From NCBI RefSeq assembly GCF_030408815.1, contig NZ_CP047355.1, forward strand, positions 1,798,001 through 1,862,000: 64,000 nt of DNA, written 5' to 3'. The notes under the pieces are model-generated. The model saw only the letters and a program-made list of their open reading frames with translations, was not told where the DNA came from and did no database searches. Position 1 is the first letter of the stretch; each line of letters opens with the position of its first letter. This DNA is from Corynebacterium freiburgense (GTDB lineage Bacteria; Actinomycetota; Actinomycetes; Mycobacteriales; Mycobacteriaceae). A program made the position numbers and the translations under genes. Below are positions 28,050-37,638 of this stretch, one piece after another.

Positions 28050-28765
28050 AATGCCGCCACCTCTCCGATCACATATACCGCCGGGGGTTGAATAGAGTGT
28101 TCTTCGATAGTGCTAGCTATAGTACCCAAAGTGCATCGAAAGGCGCGCTGTGTTTCCGTCGTTCCTTCCTGAATAACTGCCGCAGGTGTATTCGAATCAC
28201 GGCCCGCATCAATCAGTGCCTGTGCGATTGCCCCAGAATTTTTCACGCCCATAATAACTACGAGCGTGCCGCCAGTCTGTGCGAGTGCCTCCCAATTATT
28301 AAGCGAGCTTGGATGCCCAGGGGGAACGTGACCAGAAATTACGGTAAACGAATGTACAACGCCACGTTGAGTAACAGGTATTCCGGCAGCTCCAGGTACA
28401 GCAATGGCACTGCTTACTCCAGGTATGACCTCACATGGCACTCCCGCTTCCGCACATGCTTGCACTTCTTCGAATCCTCGTCCGAAAACATATGAGTCTC
28501 CCCCTTTGAGCCTTACTACTCGTTTACCAGCTTGCGCATGGTGCACCATGAGTTCATTAATCTTTGATTGCGCCATTTGCTTCCCGTACGGCAATTTCGA
28601 AGCATCGATTATTTCTTTGCCGCTAAGGTCACATAGCTGGTGTAGCTCACTGGCGGGACCTAAATGATCTGCAAGGATAACATCTGCCGCTTCAACGGCT
28701 CGTAAACCTCGAACCGTGATCAAATCCCATGCGCCTGGTCCACCACCAACAAGAGTAACGTTCAT
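28046..28765 (-). CDS. cobA: uroporphyrinogen-III C-methyltransferase
   Basis: CobA methylates uroporphyrinogen III at C2 and C7 with S-adenosylmethionine, making precorrin-2, the branch point to cobalamin and siroheme. The 239-residue protein has the family motifs VTLVGGGPGAWDLITVRG, VILADHLGP, VRLKGGDSYVFGRG, PGVSSAIAVPGAAGIP and a terminal VYVIGEVAAL. It lacks the CysG-type oxidase domain. It is the first of three cobalamin genes here (cobA, cobB, cobO), all minus strand. The start ATG is at 28763-28765, 69 bases after the cobB stop. Confidence 0.94.
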   Translation of the reverse strand: MNVTLVGGGPGAWDLITVRGLRAVEAADVILADHLGPASELHQLCDLSGKEIIDASKLPYGKQMAQSKINELMVHHAQAGKRVVRLKGGDSYVFGRGFEEVQACAEAGVPCEVIPGVSSAIAVPGAAGIPVTQRGVVHSFTVISGHVPPGHPSSLNNWEALAQTGGTLVVIMGVKNSGAIAQALIDAGRDSNTPAAVIQEGTTETQRAFRCTLGTIASTIEEHSIQPPAVYVIGEVAAL

Positions 28766-28834
28766 AGGCGTTTATTTTAGCCCCCTCACCTGGGGTTACA
28801 TATTCGCAGCCAATGACCAGTTACAAAGCAGGTT

Positions 28835-30172
28835 TCAGGGTAAAGCAGCAGCAACAAAACGTTCGACTGCCCAAGGTGCAGCAGCCGGATGTACATGCAG
28901 ATAAGAGGCGTGGACTACATCAGAAATAAATCCCTCATTGCGTGCCTCACCGTCCCAACCACGCCATGCCCATGCTGGATTCCAGCCCTCAACATTCCCG
29001 TCAGTCAGCGCCGTGTGATGGAATTCATGTCCCACTATTCGCTCACCTGCTCGATATAAAAGTGAATCGTGTAGGGCCACTGCTTCGCGGTAGCCAAGTG
29101 TGAGCCTGCGCCCCATAGCTGCATGAGTACCAATCACTCCAAGCATTGGGTGGGCATCCAAACTTTCAACAAGCCATAGCAGTCCGGCACATTCACCATG
29201 AATCGGCTTCCGCGCCTGCACATGTTGCCGCACAGCTTCACGTAAATCCGTTCGCTTTGAAAGTTGTTCTACATGCTCTTCAGGAAACCCACCAGGAATA
29301 ACAAGGGCATCACATTCGGGGAAATCATCATGGAGCGGATCAAAACGGATCACGTCTGCACCGCAGGCCGTCAATAATTCTTCATGTTCGGCATATGCAA
29401 ATGTAAAAGCAGGTCCGCCAGCCATTGCCACGCGAATGTTCCCAATATGCTGAACTTCTTTTGCAGGATCCCATGCCGGCCCTGAATAGCCAATACGAGC
29501 TAGTCCCATAATGGCATCAAGATCACAATGCTCTTCAATAAGGTCAGCCATTCGCTCGACCGCTTCAACGGCTGCGCTTCCTCGCTCCGCAGCGGTCACC
29601 AATCCAAGATGACGCGAAGGCACTTCCACCTTTTCCATGCGTGGCACAATCCCTACAACTGGAATACCTTCGGCTTCCACTGCGTCTTTGCACACCATTG
29701 CGTGCCGTTGCGTACCAGCCTGATTTAAAATCACACCCGCAATGCGAACATCAGTACGAGCAATCGAAAATCCTCGTACAAGCGCACCAACTGATTGACT
29801 CATGCCACGAACATCAACCACAAGCACAACTGGCAAACCTAAACATGCAGCAACATCGGCCGTTGACCCTGCACCGTCACTAATGCGGCCGTCGAAAAGC
29901 CCCATAACACCTTCAACAATGCTTATGTCTGCCCCCTCGCTCCCATGCGCATACAGGGGCCCAATCCGTTCGGGTCCACACATCACTGAATCTAAGTTTC
30001 GCCCCACACGACCTGCGGCAAGCGTATGATAACCGGGGTCAATATAATCTGGGCCGACTTTAAACGGTGCTACTTTTCGACGCCGCGCCAATGCCGCTAT
30101 CAAACCGGTAGCAATGGTGGTTTTGCCTGTTCCTGAACCGGCGGCAGCAATACAAATACCTGGGGTTACCAC
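28835..30172 (-). CDS. cobB: cobyrinate a,c-diamide synthase
   Basis: CobB amidates the a and c carboxylates of (hydrogeno)cobyrinate using glutamine and ATP. The 445-residue protein has an N-terminal P-loop synthetase domain (IAAAGSGTGKTTIATGLIAAL; FKVGPDYIDPGYH; DLDSVMCGPERI-like region) and a C-terminal class I glutamine amidotransferase domain with the nucleophile Cys in HGECAGLLWL and the final GHEFHHT. The GTG start at 30172 overlaps the cobO stop by seven bases, so the two are translationally coupled. Length fits the family. Confidence 0.94.
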   Translation of the reverse strand: MVTPGICIAAAGSGTGKTTIATGLIAALARRRKVAPFKVGPDYIDPGYHTLAAGRVGRNLDSVMCGPERIGPLYAHGSEGADISIVEGVMGLFDGRISDGAGSTADVAACLGLPVVLVVDVRGMSQSVGALVRGFSIARTDVRIAGVILNQAGTQRHAMVCKDAVEAEGIPVVGIVPRMEKVEVPSRHLGLVTAAERGSAAVEAVERMADLIEEHCDLDAIMGLARIGYSGPAWDPAKEVQHIGNIRVAMAGGPAFTFAYAEHEELLTACGADVIRFDPLHDDFPECDALVIPGGFPEEHVEQLSKRTDLREAVRQHVQARKPIHGECAGLLWLVESLDAHPMLGVIGTHAAMGRRLTLGYREAVALHDSLLYRAGERIVGHEFHHTALTDGNVEGWNPAWAWRGWDGEARNEGFISDVVHASYLHVHPAAAPWAVERFVAAALP

Positions 30173-30786
30173 TCGATACCCTTTTGGCCCTTACGCCCAA
30201 TATCCATTGGGTGCTTTACTTTAGTCATTTCTGTTACTAAATCCGCAACCTCAACTAACTTCGGATCCGCGTCTCGACCCGTAATCACAATATGTTGCGT
30301 ACCTGGCCGTCTACGCAAGGTTTCCACGACATCATCAATATCTACCCAACCCCACTTAATTGGATACGTAAATTCGTCCAAAACATAGAAATCATGTTCT
30401 TCCGCCAGAATCCTACGTTTAACCTCTGCCCACCCCTCAGCAGCATCCCGAGCATGGTCCTCAACACTTCCGGCTTTCTTAGCCCAGGACCAGCCCTCAC
30501 CCATTTTATGCCACTGCACGGCGCCCCCTTCACCGGTTTCCTGATGTAGCTGTCCTAACCGACGAAAAACCGACTCCTCCCCCACCTTCCATTTTGCAGA
30601 CTTAACAAACTGAAACACCCCAATATTGAAACCTTGATTCCAAGCCCGCAAAGCCATACCAAATGCAGCAGTAGACTTCCCTTTACCCGGGCCGGTATGC
30701 ACTGCAGTAATTGGCAATAAACGACGCTGACGGGTAGTTAAACCATCATCTGGAATATTGGCAGGATCTACTTTGCCCTTCGGCAT
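30166..30786 (-). CDS. cobO: cob(I)yrinic acid a,c-diamide adenosyltransferase
   Basis: CobO (CobA/BtuR-type corrinoid adenosyltransferase) attaches the 5'-deoxyadenosyl ligand to the corrinoid cobalt. The 206-residue protein has the family P-loop HTGPGKGKSTAAFG (residues 30-43), GVFQFVKSAKWKVGE, and the Walker B-like FYVLDEFTYPIKWGW, with VITGRDADP near the end. It precedes cobB in the same operon. The first ~25 residues are an extension common in actinobacteria. The divergent serine hydrolase starts 139 bases upstream; I see no cobalamin riboswitch in that gap. Confidence 0.94.
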   Translation of the reverse strand: MPKGKVDPANIPDDGLTTRQRRLLPITAVHTGPGKGKSTAAFGMALRAWNQGFNIGVFQFVKSAKWKVGEESVFRRLGQLHQETGEGGAVQWHKMGEGWSWAKKAGSVEDHARDAAEGWAEVKRRILAEEHDFYVLDEFTYPIKWGWVDIDDVVETLRRRPGTQHIVITGRDADPKLVEVADLVTEMTKVKHPMDIGRKGQKGIEW

Positions 30787-30925
30787 AGAAACACTCCTTG
30801 ATTGGGAAGAACATTAGGATCTTACTCTAGCCAGCAAGCACTATACGAACCCAATATAAATACGCTTAAGATTATTCCCGGTAGAATGCAATGCGGCCCA
30901 GATGTAATCTGCGAGGTAAGCCATA

Positions 30926-31978
30926 ATGGATGAAACATCATTGAGTAGAAAACTTGATCAAGTTTTTGAAGCGCACACCCGTAAATGGCAACCACAAGTT
31001 GCCATACGCTGCCCAAGACTGGGCATCGATTATCATTACGGCTATACCGATGTGCCTTTCCATGCAGCTAGCGTAGGAAAACTCGCCGCCGCTGCACTTA
31101 TTATGCAGCTTGTCGAGCGCGGCAATATCGCGCTTCACACCCAAGTGGCGTCGATCCTCGAAACTAAACACCTAGTTGGAATCTTTGCTGATAACAAAAT
31201 CCGCGAAGTCACAATTGAACAATTACTCACCCATACTTCTGGGGCAAATGACTACTTTTTGGGGCGCGCTAAAGGACTAACAATTGCAAAAATAGCCGAA
31301 AAAGACCCAGATAGGTTTTGGACGCCTCAGGAACTATTGGCCCATTCGCAGCAATATCAAAAACCGGTAGGGGCACCCGGAAAACGCTTTTTCTACAGCG
31401 ATACTGGTTTTCTTCTCTTGGGCCTCGTACTTGAAACTATTACCGGCGCGGAATACCACGAATTGGTACATAAACGCATCTTTGTGCCATTGGAAATGAA
31501 CCATAGTTTTATGCCTAAGCGTTCCCATCCAGTTCATGGCATTGAAACGATTGCACCGGTGTATTTAGGCAAAACTCGTGCCGATGGCACGAATGCAATG
31601 ACGATTGACTGGGCCGGCGGTGGCATTGCTGCGACACCGGACGACTTTTTGGTCTTTCTAAAAGCACTACGCACGGGAACACTAGTAAGTAAAGAATCAT
31701 GGGAATGGATGCGGCAACCCCGAAATAAATTCCGAACAGGCCTGCTCTATGGCGCTGGCAGTATGACCGTAGAATTTCAGGGTCTAATGCCATGGCTACG
31801 TGGATGGCCACAACTTTCAGGACACCTTGGCTCCACAGCAGCCCACCTTTGGCATGACCCAATCCATGACGCTGATATCACAATCAACTATGGCTCATTT
31901 GCTGCAATGAGGCCTAGCTTCCGAGCACTAGCTTCTACAGTTGGGCTCCTTAGGAAAATTGAAAAGTCAAATCTTTAA
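30926..31978 (+). CDS. serine hydrolase of the beta-lactamase/PBP-like family
   Basis: The 350-residue protein has the nucleophile motif SVGK (HAASVGKLAAAALIM; S-x-x-K) near residue 53 and a second motif YSD (FYSDTGFLLLGL) in place of the YxN of class C enzymes, followed by a typical domain layout. The third motif is probably the SGHLGSTAAH segment (HxG). No signal peptide is visible, so it may act in the cytoplasm, or export is not evident. Family members include esterases, D-amino acid peptidases and class C beta-lactamases; the substrate is unknown. The gene is divergent from cobO, has a GAGGT ribosome site, and its stop overlaps the convergent VOC gene by four bases. Confidence 0.82.
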   Translation: MDETSLSRKLDQVFEAHTRKWQPQVAIRCPRLGIDYHYGYTDVPFHAASVGKLAAAALIMQLVERGNIALHTQVASILETKHLVGIFADNKIREVTIEQLLTHTSGANDYFLGRAKGLTIAKIAEKDPDRFWTPQELLAHSQQYQKPVGAPGKRFFYSDTGFLLLGLVLETITGAEYHELVHKRIFVPLEMNHSFMPKRSHPVHGIETIAPVYLGKTRADGTNAMTIDWAGGGIAATPDDFLVFLKALRTGTLVSKESWEWMRQPRNKFRTGLLYGAGSMTVEFQGLMPWLRGWPQLSGHLGSTAAHLWHDPIHDADITINYGSFAAMRPSFRALASTVGLLRKIEKSNL

Positions 31979-32686
31979 TCCATAGCGAGCAAGGTCCGCC
32001 AAGTAACACCAAATTCATCGACGATAGAGCCCGATTGATCCGATAGAACATGGGTATCCAGCGCTTGATGGATACGGGTTGCTTCCTCATGTGATTGACA
32101 ATTCACGCATAGCGAAACCCCTGGAGTAAATGTGAATTCGGTTTCCGCCCCGGAATCCATTGCAGTAAACCATTGGTCCGCCAGTTTGAAATCTGCAAAT
32201 AACACTGAATCTTGGGTCGCGGGTCCCATTGTTTGACCCCACGGGACCAAATTTCCCAATGAGGACCCCTCGAAAGCACCTAGATATTTTTCAATTGCTG
32301 GTTTTGCTTTGTTTTGAGCAGGGCCCCCAAATAAGAAACTCGGAACCACAAATGGGCGCGGTGCAGTATCTGCAGGAGTAATTAATAGCTGCCAGCTCAC
32401 ACCGAATTGATCTTCCACCCATGCATATAGCGGGCTAAAAGGATATTCACCCAAAGGCATGAGCTCTATACCGCCTGCATGGACAAGTTTTTCCCATAGT
32501 TCACGTAATGCTGTCTGCGCATGTGCATCCTCAGTGGGATCAAAATACAGCATAAAATTCAATGCCGGATTTGGTTTATATTTGTCTCCGGCGTTAGATA
32601 ACACAATTCGGAAACACTGAACTATAGAATTGGGCCATTTCTGCTGCATTGTTATTACATGAAATCCAAGGAATTATTTTCTGCAT
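31975..32686 (-). pseudogene. PhnB-like VOC (glyoxalase fold) gene with a frameshift
   Basis: The intact open frame (31975-32649) encodes most of a two-domain PhnB-like VOC protein (ALNFMLYFD, EDQFGVSWQLL, then DEFGVTWRTLL) but lacks the normal N-terminus. That N-terminus is present in another frame: from ATG 32686 it reads MQKIIPWISCNNNAAEMAQF then YSSVFPNCVI and meets a stop at 32594-32596. It matches the family start (MQKI-P, A-E-E-A-x-x-F-Y). One extra base near 32600 therefore splits the gene. The merged product would be about 236 residues. It could be a true pseudogene or a sequencing/assembly indel. Function of the family is diverse; no substrate can be named. Confidence 0.7.
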
Positions 32687-32712
32687 GATTTCATGTCCCC
32701 TTACCTAGACGT

Positions 32713-33480
32713 TTAGACACTATGAATTGCTCCAGTAAGTGAATCCGCACTAATTTCATTGAGTTCAATACAAATACCCTCTAAACCTTGGGCAAGTTCT
32801 TTTGCTAACCCAAGTTGTATACGCCCTCCACGTTCACAATTAATGACGAGGCTGCCAGTAAGTTTGCGAGATGCGATAGCAGCCGCCGCACGGCGTACGC
32901 CTTCCAAACCTGCAACACCGGTTGCGCGACCGTCGGAAAGCACAACCAGTAGCGCGCGACGACCGGGCTCTTTTCTGTGCTCACGCTCGATTAATTCATG
33001 CGCGAGTAATAACCCTTCACCGAGTGGTGTTCGCCCTCCAGTAGGCAGAGCTTCGAGCCGCCGTACTGCAACTTCAATCGAACCTGTAGGTGGAAGTACG
33101 ACCTGTGGCTCCGCACCACGAACAGTAATTACAGCGACTTTATCGCGGCGTTGATACGCATCCTTAAGCATAGAAATAACCGCGCCCGTTACAGCGGATA
33201 GACGATCACGGGCAGCCATTGAGCCAGAAGAATCGACAACAAATACAATAAGATTCGATTCTGTACCGCGACGCAACGACCCGCGCAAATCCTCCGGTCG
33301 GAAATCAATCATCCCTTCGATTACGCCAGCACCTCGGTCGGCTGCGGCTAATACTGTGCCTATGGGATGCACACCTCGACCACCTCGAATGGCCCGAACA
33401 TCTGCCCCGTGCGACGAATACGCTTTTGATCGGCGACCAGGAATTCCTTCAGTCCCGATACCCTGCCTGCGAAACAGTCT
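32713..33480 (-). pseudogene. Mg-chelatase D-like vWA part of a chelatase, separated by a frameshift
   Basis: The frame encodes a vWA domain with a MIDAS motif (DSSGS, plus TGGRTPLGEG and LSDGRATG), as in subunit D of AAA+ metal chelatases. If translated alone it could start only at the GTG 33372, giving 219 residues. But the same frame is open further upstream to about 33509 and encodes [20 protein letters not shown], then YSSHGADVRAIRGGRG, the linker that normally joins the AAA and vWA parts. That stretch has no start codon and directly follows the stop of the AAA ORF (33479-33481) in the +1 frame. I read it as the 3' half of a fused chelatase gene, like the single-gene mycobacterial form, broken or joined by +1 frameshifting. 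Likely metals: Mg or Co (corrin context). Confidence 0.65.
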
Positions 33481-34552
33481 AGGAACGAAACTGTGCGCCA
33501 GTCTCGGCGCTACCTACCTCTCCATCGGCATCGGGTTCATCTTGGGGCTGTTGGTCCTCTCCCGATGGTTCTTCTGTTTGTGGTTGGTTTGTTTGGTCTT
33601 GTTCAGTCTCTTCTTGCTCTGGGTGCTCTTGACGTGCTTCATCCATTACGTCATCAAGTTGATCTTGATCAAGTCCCGGCTCATCAAATGGATTCCGTCG
33701 CCGCCGATGCGGTAATGCGAGCATAGCGGCGACTCGAATATCTTCATCATCCACGGTTTCGGCACCTCGCCAAGCAGCATGTGCCATCGCAGTCCGGGCA
33801 ATCACCAAATCTGCCCGCATGCCATCAACATCAAATGAAGCACATAAGTGCGCAATACGAGCAAGGTTTACATCACTTAATTGAACCGATGGCAAAAGTT
33901 CCCGTGCCTGGTGAATACGTTGTGCGACCTCACGATCTGAAGCTTGCCAAGCGTGGGCAAATCCTTCGGGGTCAGCTTCAAATGCCAACCTCCTACGAAT
34001 TATTTCCGAACGTATTTCCACATCTTTCGAGGCTGCAACATCTACTGCTAATCCGAAGCGATCCAATAATTGCGGACGTAGTTCGCCTTCTTCCGGATTC
34101 ATCGTTCCCACAAGTACAAAAGACGCCGGGCTTGTATGAGAAATCCCGTCGCGTTCCACCGTGACTCGCCCGGTGGCCGCGGCGTCGAGAAGTGCATCAA
34201 CAAGGTGATCTGCAAGCAGGTTTACTTCATCGACATACAGCACACCACCGTGCGCCTGGGCCAGCAATCCCGGACGGTATTCGGCACGCCCAGTAGTGAA
34301 TACAGTTTCCATATCAAGGGATCCAACTACCCGGTCTTCAGTGGCACCAATCGGCAGATTAATAAGCGGTGCACCATCGAGTAAATCAGCGAATGCTCGA
34401 ACTGTTGTAGTTTTGGCGGTGCCCTTTTCTCCTCGCACAACAACACCCCCGATCCTGGGCGCAATAGCCGTAAGTATCAGCGAAAGCCTCAACTGGTCCT
34501 GACCAACGATGGCGGTAAACGGAAACCCAAGTGCGGGGGCGGTATTCGACAA
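33479..34552 (-). CDS. Mg-chelatase I-type AAA+ ATPase (5' part of a split chelatase)
   Basis: The 357-residue protein is an AAA+ ATPase of the ChlI/BchI type with Walker [10 protein letters not shown] (near residue 40), the insert around [21 protein letters not shown], Walker [12 protein letters not shown] and sensor motif [17 protein letters not shown]. After a lid domain it ends in an acidic Gln/Glu/Asp-rich tail, the usual spacer before the vWA subunit. The start is TTG at 34552 with GGAGGT eight bases upstream, overlapping the end of mqo. The stop at 33479 is followed in the +1 frame by the missing linker and vWA domain, so this is probably the first half of one fused gene. Cobalt or magnesium insertion is inferred from the neighbouring cob genes. 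Confidence 0.85.
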   Translation of the reverse strand: MSNTAPALGFPFTAIVGQDQLRLSLILTAIAPRIGGVVVRGEKGTAKTTTVRAFADLLDGAPLINLPIGATEDRVVGSLDMETVFTTGRAEYRPGLLAQAHGGVLYVDEVNLLADHLVDALLDAAATGRVTVERDGISHTSPASFVLVGTMNPEEGELRPQLLDRFGLAVDVAASKDVEIRSEIIRRRLAFEADPEGFAHAWQASDREVAQRIHQARELLPSVQLSDVNLARIAHLCASFDVDGMRADLVIARTAMAHAAWRGAETVDDEDIRVAAMLALPHRRRRNPFDEPGLDQDQLDDVMDEARQEHPEQEETEQDQTNQPQTEEPSGEDQQPQDEPDADGEVGSAETGAQFRS

Positions 34553-34555
34553 GTG

Positions 34556-36058
34556 CTAGACCTCCAATTCGAGTGTCCTTTGAGTGTACTCCCAGACCTC
34601 GTTAAAGAGTTTTTGGTCAGTGGAAAGTTTAATACCGTACGAGGGGATCATTTCCTTTAACTTCGGACCCCAATCCACCATCTTCTGACCGAAGCAACGT
34701 TCGAGAAGTTCAACCATTGCCGCTGGGGCGATCGAAGCTCCGGGGGAAGCACCAAGAATACCGGCGATTGTGCCTTCAGAGTTATTAATCAACGCAGTGC
34801 CAAATTCCAATGAACCAAAGCGCGGACCAACGATTGGCTTAATTACCTGCACGCGCTGGCCAGCCGTAACAAGTTCCCAGTCTTCATCACGTGCTGCTGG
34901 CATATACTCACGCAAGGATTCGATACGGGCTTGCTGATCTTTCATCAGCTCGGCAATCAGATACTTGGTAAGTCCAAGTTCTTGGAAACCAACTGCAATC
35001 ATAGACATAAAGTTCGTTGGACGCAGTGACTTTGGCAGGTCCATCCACGAGCCCTTCTTTAAGAACTTCGGCGTCCAGCCCGCATAAGGACCGAAAAGCA
35101 AACCAGTTTTGCCATCAATAACACGGGTATCCAGATGTGGAACCGACATTGGTGGCGCCCCCACCGAAGCTTTGCCATATACCTTGGCATTATGCTGCTG
35201 AATAAGTTCTTCATTTGTACAGCGCAGCCACTGTCCTGATACCGGGAAGCCACCAAAACCACGAATTTCTGGAATTCGGGCTTTTTGCAGCAATGGTAGT
35301 GCCATGCCACCTGCACCGACAAAAACAAAGTTGGCGCGAATAATGGTCAAATCCCCAGTGTGAACATTTTTTACTTTGAGTTTCCAACCATCCCCATCGG
35401 CAGAAATATCTTTTACTTCATGCCCATAACGTACGGTGGTTCCGGCGCGTTTTGCTGCATCAATAAATTGGCGGGCCATAGCGCCATAGTTAATATCCGT
35501 GCCTGCATCCGTCCATGAAATAGCGACTTTTTCAGCATCGAAATCGCGCCCATTAGCCATCAGCGGCAAGAGTTTTGCAAATTCGGCCGGATCATCGGTG
35601 AATTTCATATTCGGGAATAGTGGGTGTGAAGCTAAAGCATCGAAGCGTTTCTTTAAATAAACAACCTGATCGTCGCCCTGTGCGAAAGAAACGTGAGGTA
35701 CAGGGTTAATAAATTCCCGTGGATCAGTGATCACGCCTGCGTCTTTTTGGTGTGCCCAAAATTGCCGGGAAACTTGGAACTTCTCATTAACCGCAATTGC
35801 ATTCGCAGTCTTGATTTTGCCATTTACTTCCGGTGTGTAGTTCAGTTCGCAAAGGGCAGAGTGACCGGTTCCAGCATTATTCCATGGAGAGGAGGATTCT
35901 TCGGCCGGGCCATCAAGCCGTTCGACCATAACCTGGCTCCAGCCGGGTTCCAGTTCACGCAGCATTGCGCCTAGAGTTGCGCTCATGATGCCAGCACCAA
36001 TGAGGGCAACGTCTACCTCATCGGTCACGGGGATTGTAGAAACCTTGGATTCTGACAC
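34556..36058 (-). CDS. mqo: malate:quinone oxidoreductase
   Basis: Mqo is a peripheral membrane FAD enzyme that oxidises malate to oxaloacetate and passes electrons to quinone. The 500-residue protein has the FAD-binding start VDVALIGAGIMSATLG, the family signature ESSSPWNNAGTGHSALCELN (split: ESSSPWNNAGTGHSALC, ELNYTPE), FVFVGAGGMALPLLQ, and the C-terminal GILGASPGASIAPAAMVELL. I chose the GTG at 36058 (VSESKV), with AAGGAAG about nine bases upstream, over a TTG three codons earlier. The downstream chelatase gene starts only three bases past the stop. A 456-base intergenic region separates it from the divergent hydrolase. Confidence 0.96.
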   Translation of the reverse strand: MSESKVSTIPVTDEVDVALIGAGIMSATLGAMLRELEPGWSQVMVERLDGPAEESSSPWNNAGTGHSALCELNYTPEVNGKIKTANAIAVNEKFQVSRQFWAHQKDAGVITDPREFINPVPHVSFAQGDDQVVYLKKRFDALASHPLFPNMKFTDDPAEFAKLLPLMANGRDFDAEKVAISWTDAGTDINYGAMARQFIDAAKRAGTTVRYGHEVKDISADGDGWKLKVKNVHTGDLTIIRANFVFVGAGGMALPLLQKARIPEIRGFGGFPVSGQWLRCTNEELIQQHNAKVYGKASVGAPPMSVPHLDTRVIDGKTGLLFGPYAGWTPKFLKKGSWMDLPKSLRPTNFMSMIAVGFQELGLTKYLIAELMKDQQARIESLREYMPAARDEDWELVTAGQRVQVIKPIVGPRFGSLEFGTALINNSEGTIAGILGASPGASIAPAAMVELLERCFGQKMVDWGPKLKEMIPSYGIKLSTDQKLFNEVWEYTQRTLELEV

Positions 36059-36514
36059 TGCTTTCAACTTCCTTCAATGACTGTGCGTTCGCTTCCGAGA
36101 CCTTAGAACACCTGGCAATGGCAGCATCCAAACAGCAGATCCTTACCAAGGAACTGCAGGGAAAAGGGATGCCACTACAGATACTGAAAGGCACCAACAG
36201 GCCACCCACCGGGCAGCGGGTGCCAGGATAGGCGGCCGTGTTTGCATTAACTCTACGCTGAATGACGTGGGGGTAGGCAAAAATTGAAGGCTCTCAGTGC
36301 AAGAACACAACAAACTCCCAGCTCTAACCCACCAGCACCGGCACCATTGCTATTGGTAAGCAGCGGGTTTATCCTCGCTTCGACAGAATCCCTAAGTACA
36401 TTTCAAATTCATAACTCTCACCCCCAGGTGGGTGATTCACGGATATATTTTTCGGTAATTCCCAGCCCAATTACATAAAGCAGAACACGTAGTGCATGGA
36501 ATTGTTTTTGATCC
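36059..36514. other. divergent promoter region between mqo and the alpha/beta hydrolase
   Basis: No gene is seen here. It should hold the mqo promoter and that of the plus-strand hydrolase. The one clear motif is an 18-base inverted repeat with TCACCC/GGGTGA arms (36418-36435), about 80 bases before the hydrolase start, a possible operator. The bound protein is unknown. Confidence 0.45.
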
Positions 36515-37609
36515 ATGAATATTTACCGTATTGCACCATCCGTGCGGATTTTTTCAACTGAAGATACGTACGATAGTTTCATGGATGAATTGCCTCTCGC
36601 CCCCGAATGGACCACGGATATTTTGGGGCCAGACTATCAACGGCGCACATTTCAGCTCGGCACCGACCCTGACGGTGAAGGCACCGTGATAACCACATTG
36701 GTACGGCATTGCAGATTACTAAAACAAGACCAACACAATGCTCCGGCAATGCTATTTATTCACGGAATGAGTGACTATTTTTTCTTAACCCACGTCGCAG
36801 AATTTTTAGCTTCTGCGGGCTGGGCAGTCTATGGTATCGACCTTAGAAAATGTGGTCGATCGTGGCGAAAAGGCCAACATTGGCACCACACTTCCGCACT
36901 GCAGTTTTATTTTGATGACCTTTCTATCGTATTAGATGAACTCGCACGCAGGCATAACAAAATCGTGTGTAATGCACACTCAACTGGTGGGCTAACGGTT
37001 GCACTATGGTTAGACGAGTTGCGGCGAAACGATCCCGCCAGACACGCAAAAATCGCGGGTGCAATACTAAATAGCCCGTGGTTTGAAATGATGTATTCAA
37101 GACCTAAAGTGCAATTTGGAACTTTCGTTTATAACGTGCTTGGGAAAGTGCGCCCACAAAAACAATTACATCAGGAGCCTATCGCCGCATACGGGCAATC
37201 ATTACATATGTCGCAGTTTGGAGATTGGGATTATAACTTGACATATAAGCCACTCGGCGGACAAGTAAAAAACAATGCTTGGTTGCGAACGATTCTATTA
37301 AATCAGCGCCGAATCCATCGTGGACAAATCGACTGCGGTGTCCCACTGCTTGTCTTATGCTCAACTGAATCTTGGTTGCGCCCCGAGTTTTCTGAGCGTA
37401 TTCATACATCGGACGGTGTGCTTGATGTTCACCAGATTCGCCGTTGGTCCTATGCAATTTCCAAAAACGTGACAGTCAAGGGCATTCCAGGGGCACGCCA
37501 CGACGTATACCTTTCTAAACCGGAACCGCTGCAATCCGCACTAGATATAACCCTGAAATGGGCGAATGCTATTATCGACGCCCCGTCCGCACAGGATAAC
37601 CAGGAATAG
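36515..37609 (+). CDS. alpha/beta hydrolase (lysophospholipase-like)
   Basis: The 364-residue protein has an alpha/beta-hydrolase core: oxyanion region MLFIHGMSDYF, the GWAVYGIDLRKCGRS strand-loop, the nucleophile elbow NAHSTGGL, and the catalytic His near the C-terminus in GARHDVYLS. The elbow is A-H-S-T-G rather than the usual G-x-S-x-G. The pattern is closest to the serine aminopeptidase S33/monoglyceride-lipase group; the substrate is unknown. There is no signal peptide, so it is probably cytoplasmic. It is 29 bases upstream of mtr on the same strand and may share its transcript. Confidence 0.85.
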   Translation: MNIYRIAPSVRIFSTEDTYDSFMDELPLAPEWTTDILGPDYQRRTFQLGTDPDGEGTVITTLVRHCRLLKQDQHNAPAMLFIHGMSDYFFLTHVAEFLASAGWAVYGIDLRKCGRSWRKGQHWHHTSALQFYFDDLSIVLDELARRHNKIVCNAHSTGGLTVALWLDELRRNDPARHAKIAGAILNSPWFEMMYSRPKVQFGTFVYNVLGKVRPQKQLHQEPIAAYGQSLHMSQFGDWDYNLTYKPLGGQVKNNAWLRTILLNQRRIHRGQIDCGVPLLVLCSTESWLRPEFSERIHTSDGVLDVHQIRRWSYAISKNVTVKGIPGARHDVYLSKPEPLQSALDITLKWANAIIDAPSAQDNQE

Positions 37610-37638
37610 GTGCGGCAACAAACAGGTTAAGGATAAAT

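Noticed and set aside
30787..30925. Cobalamin riboswitch before cobO
   Set aside because: The 139-base gap lacks the B12-box and the stems required, and is too short for the full element.
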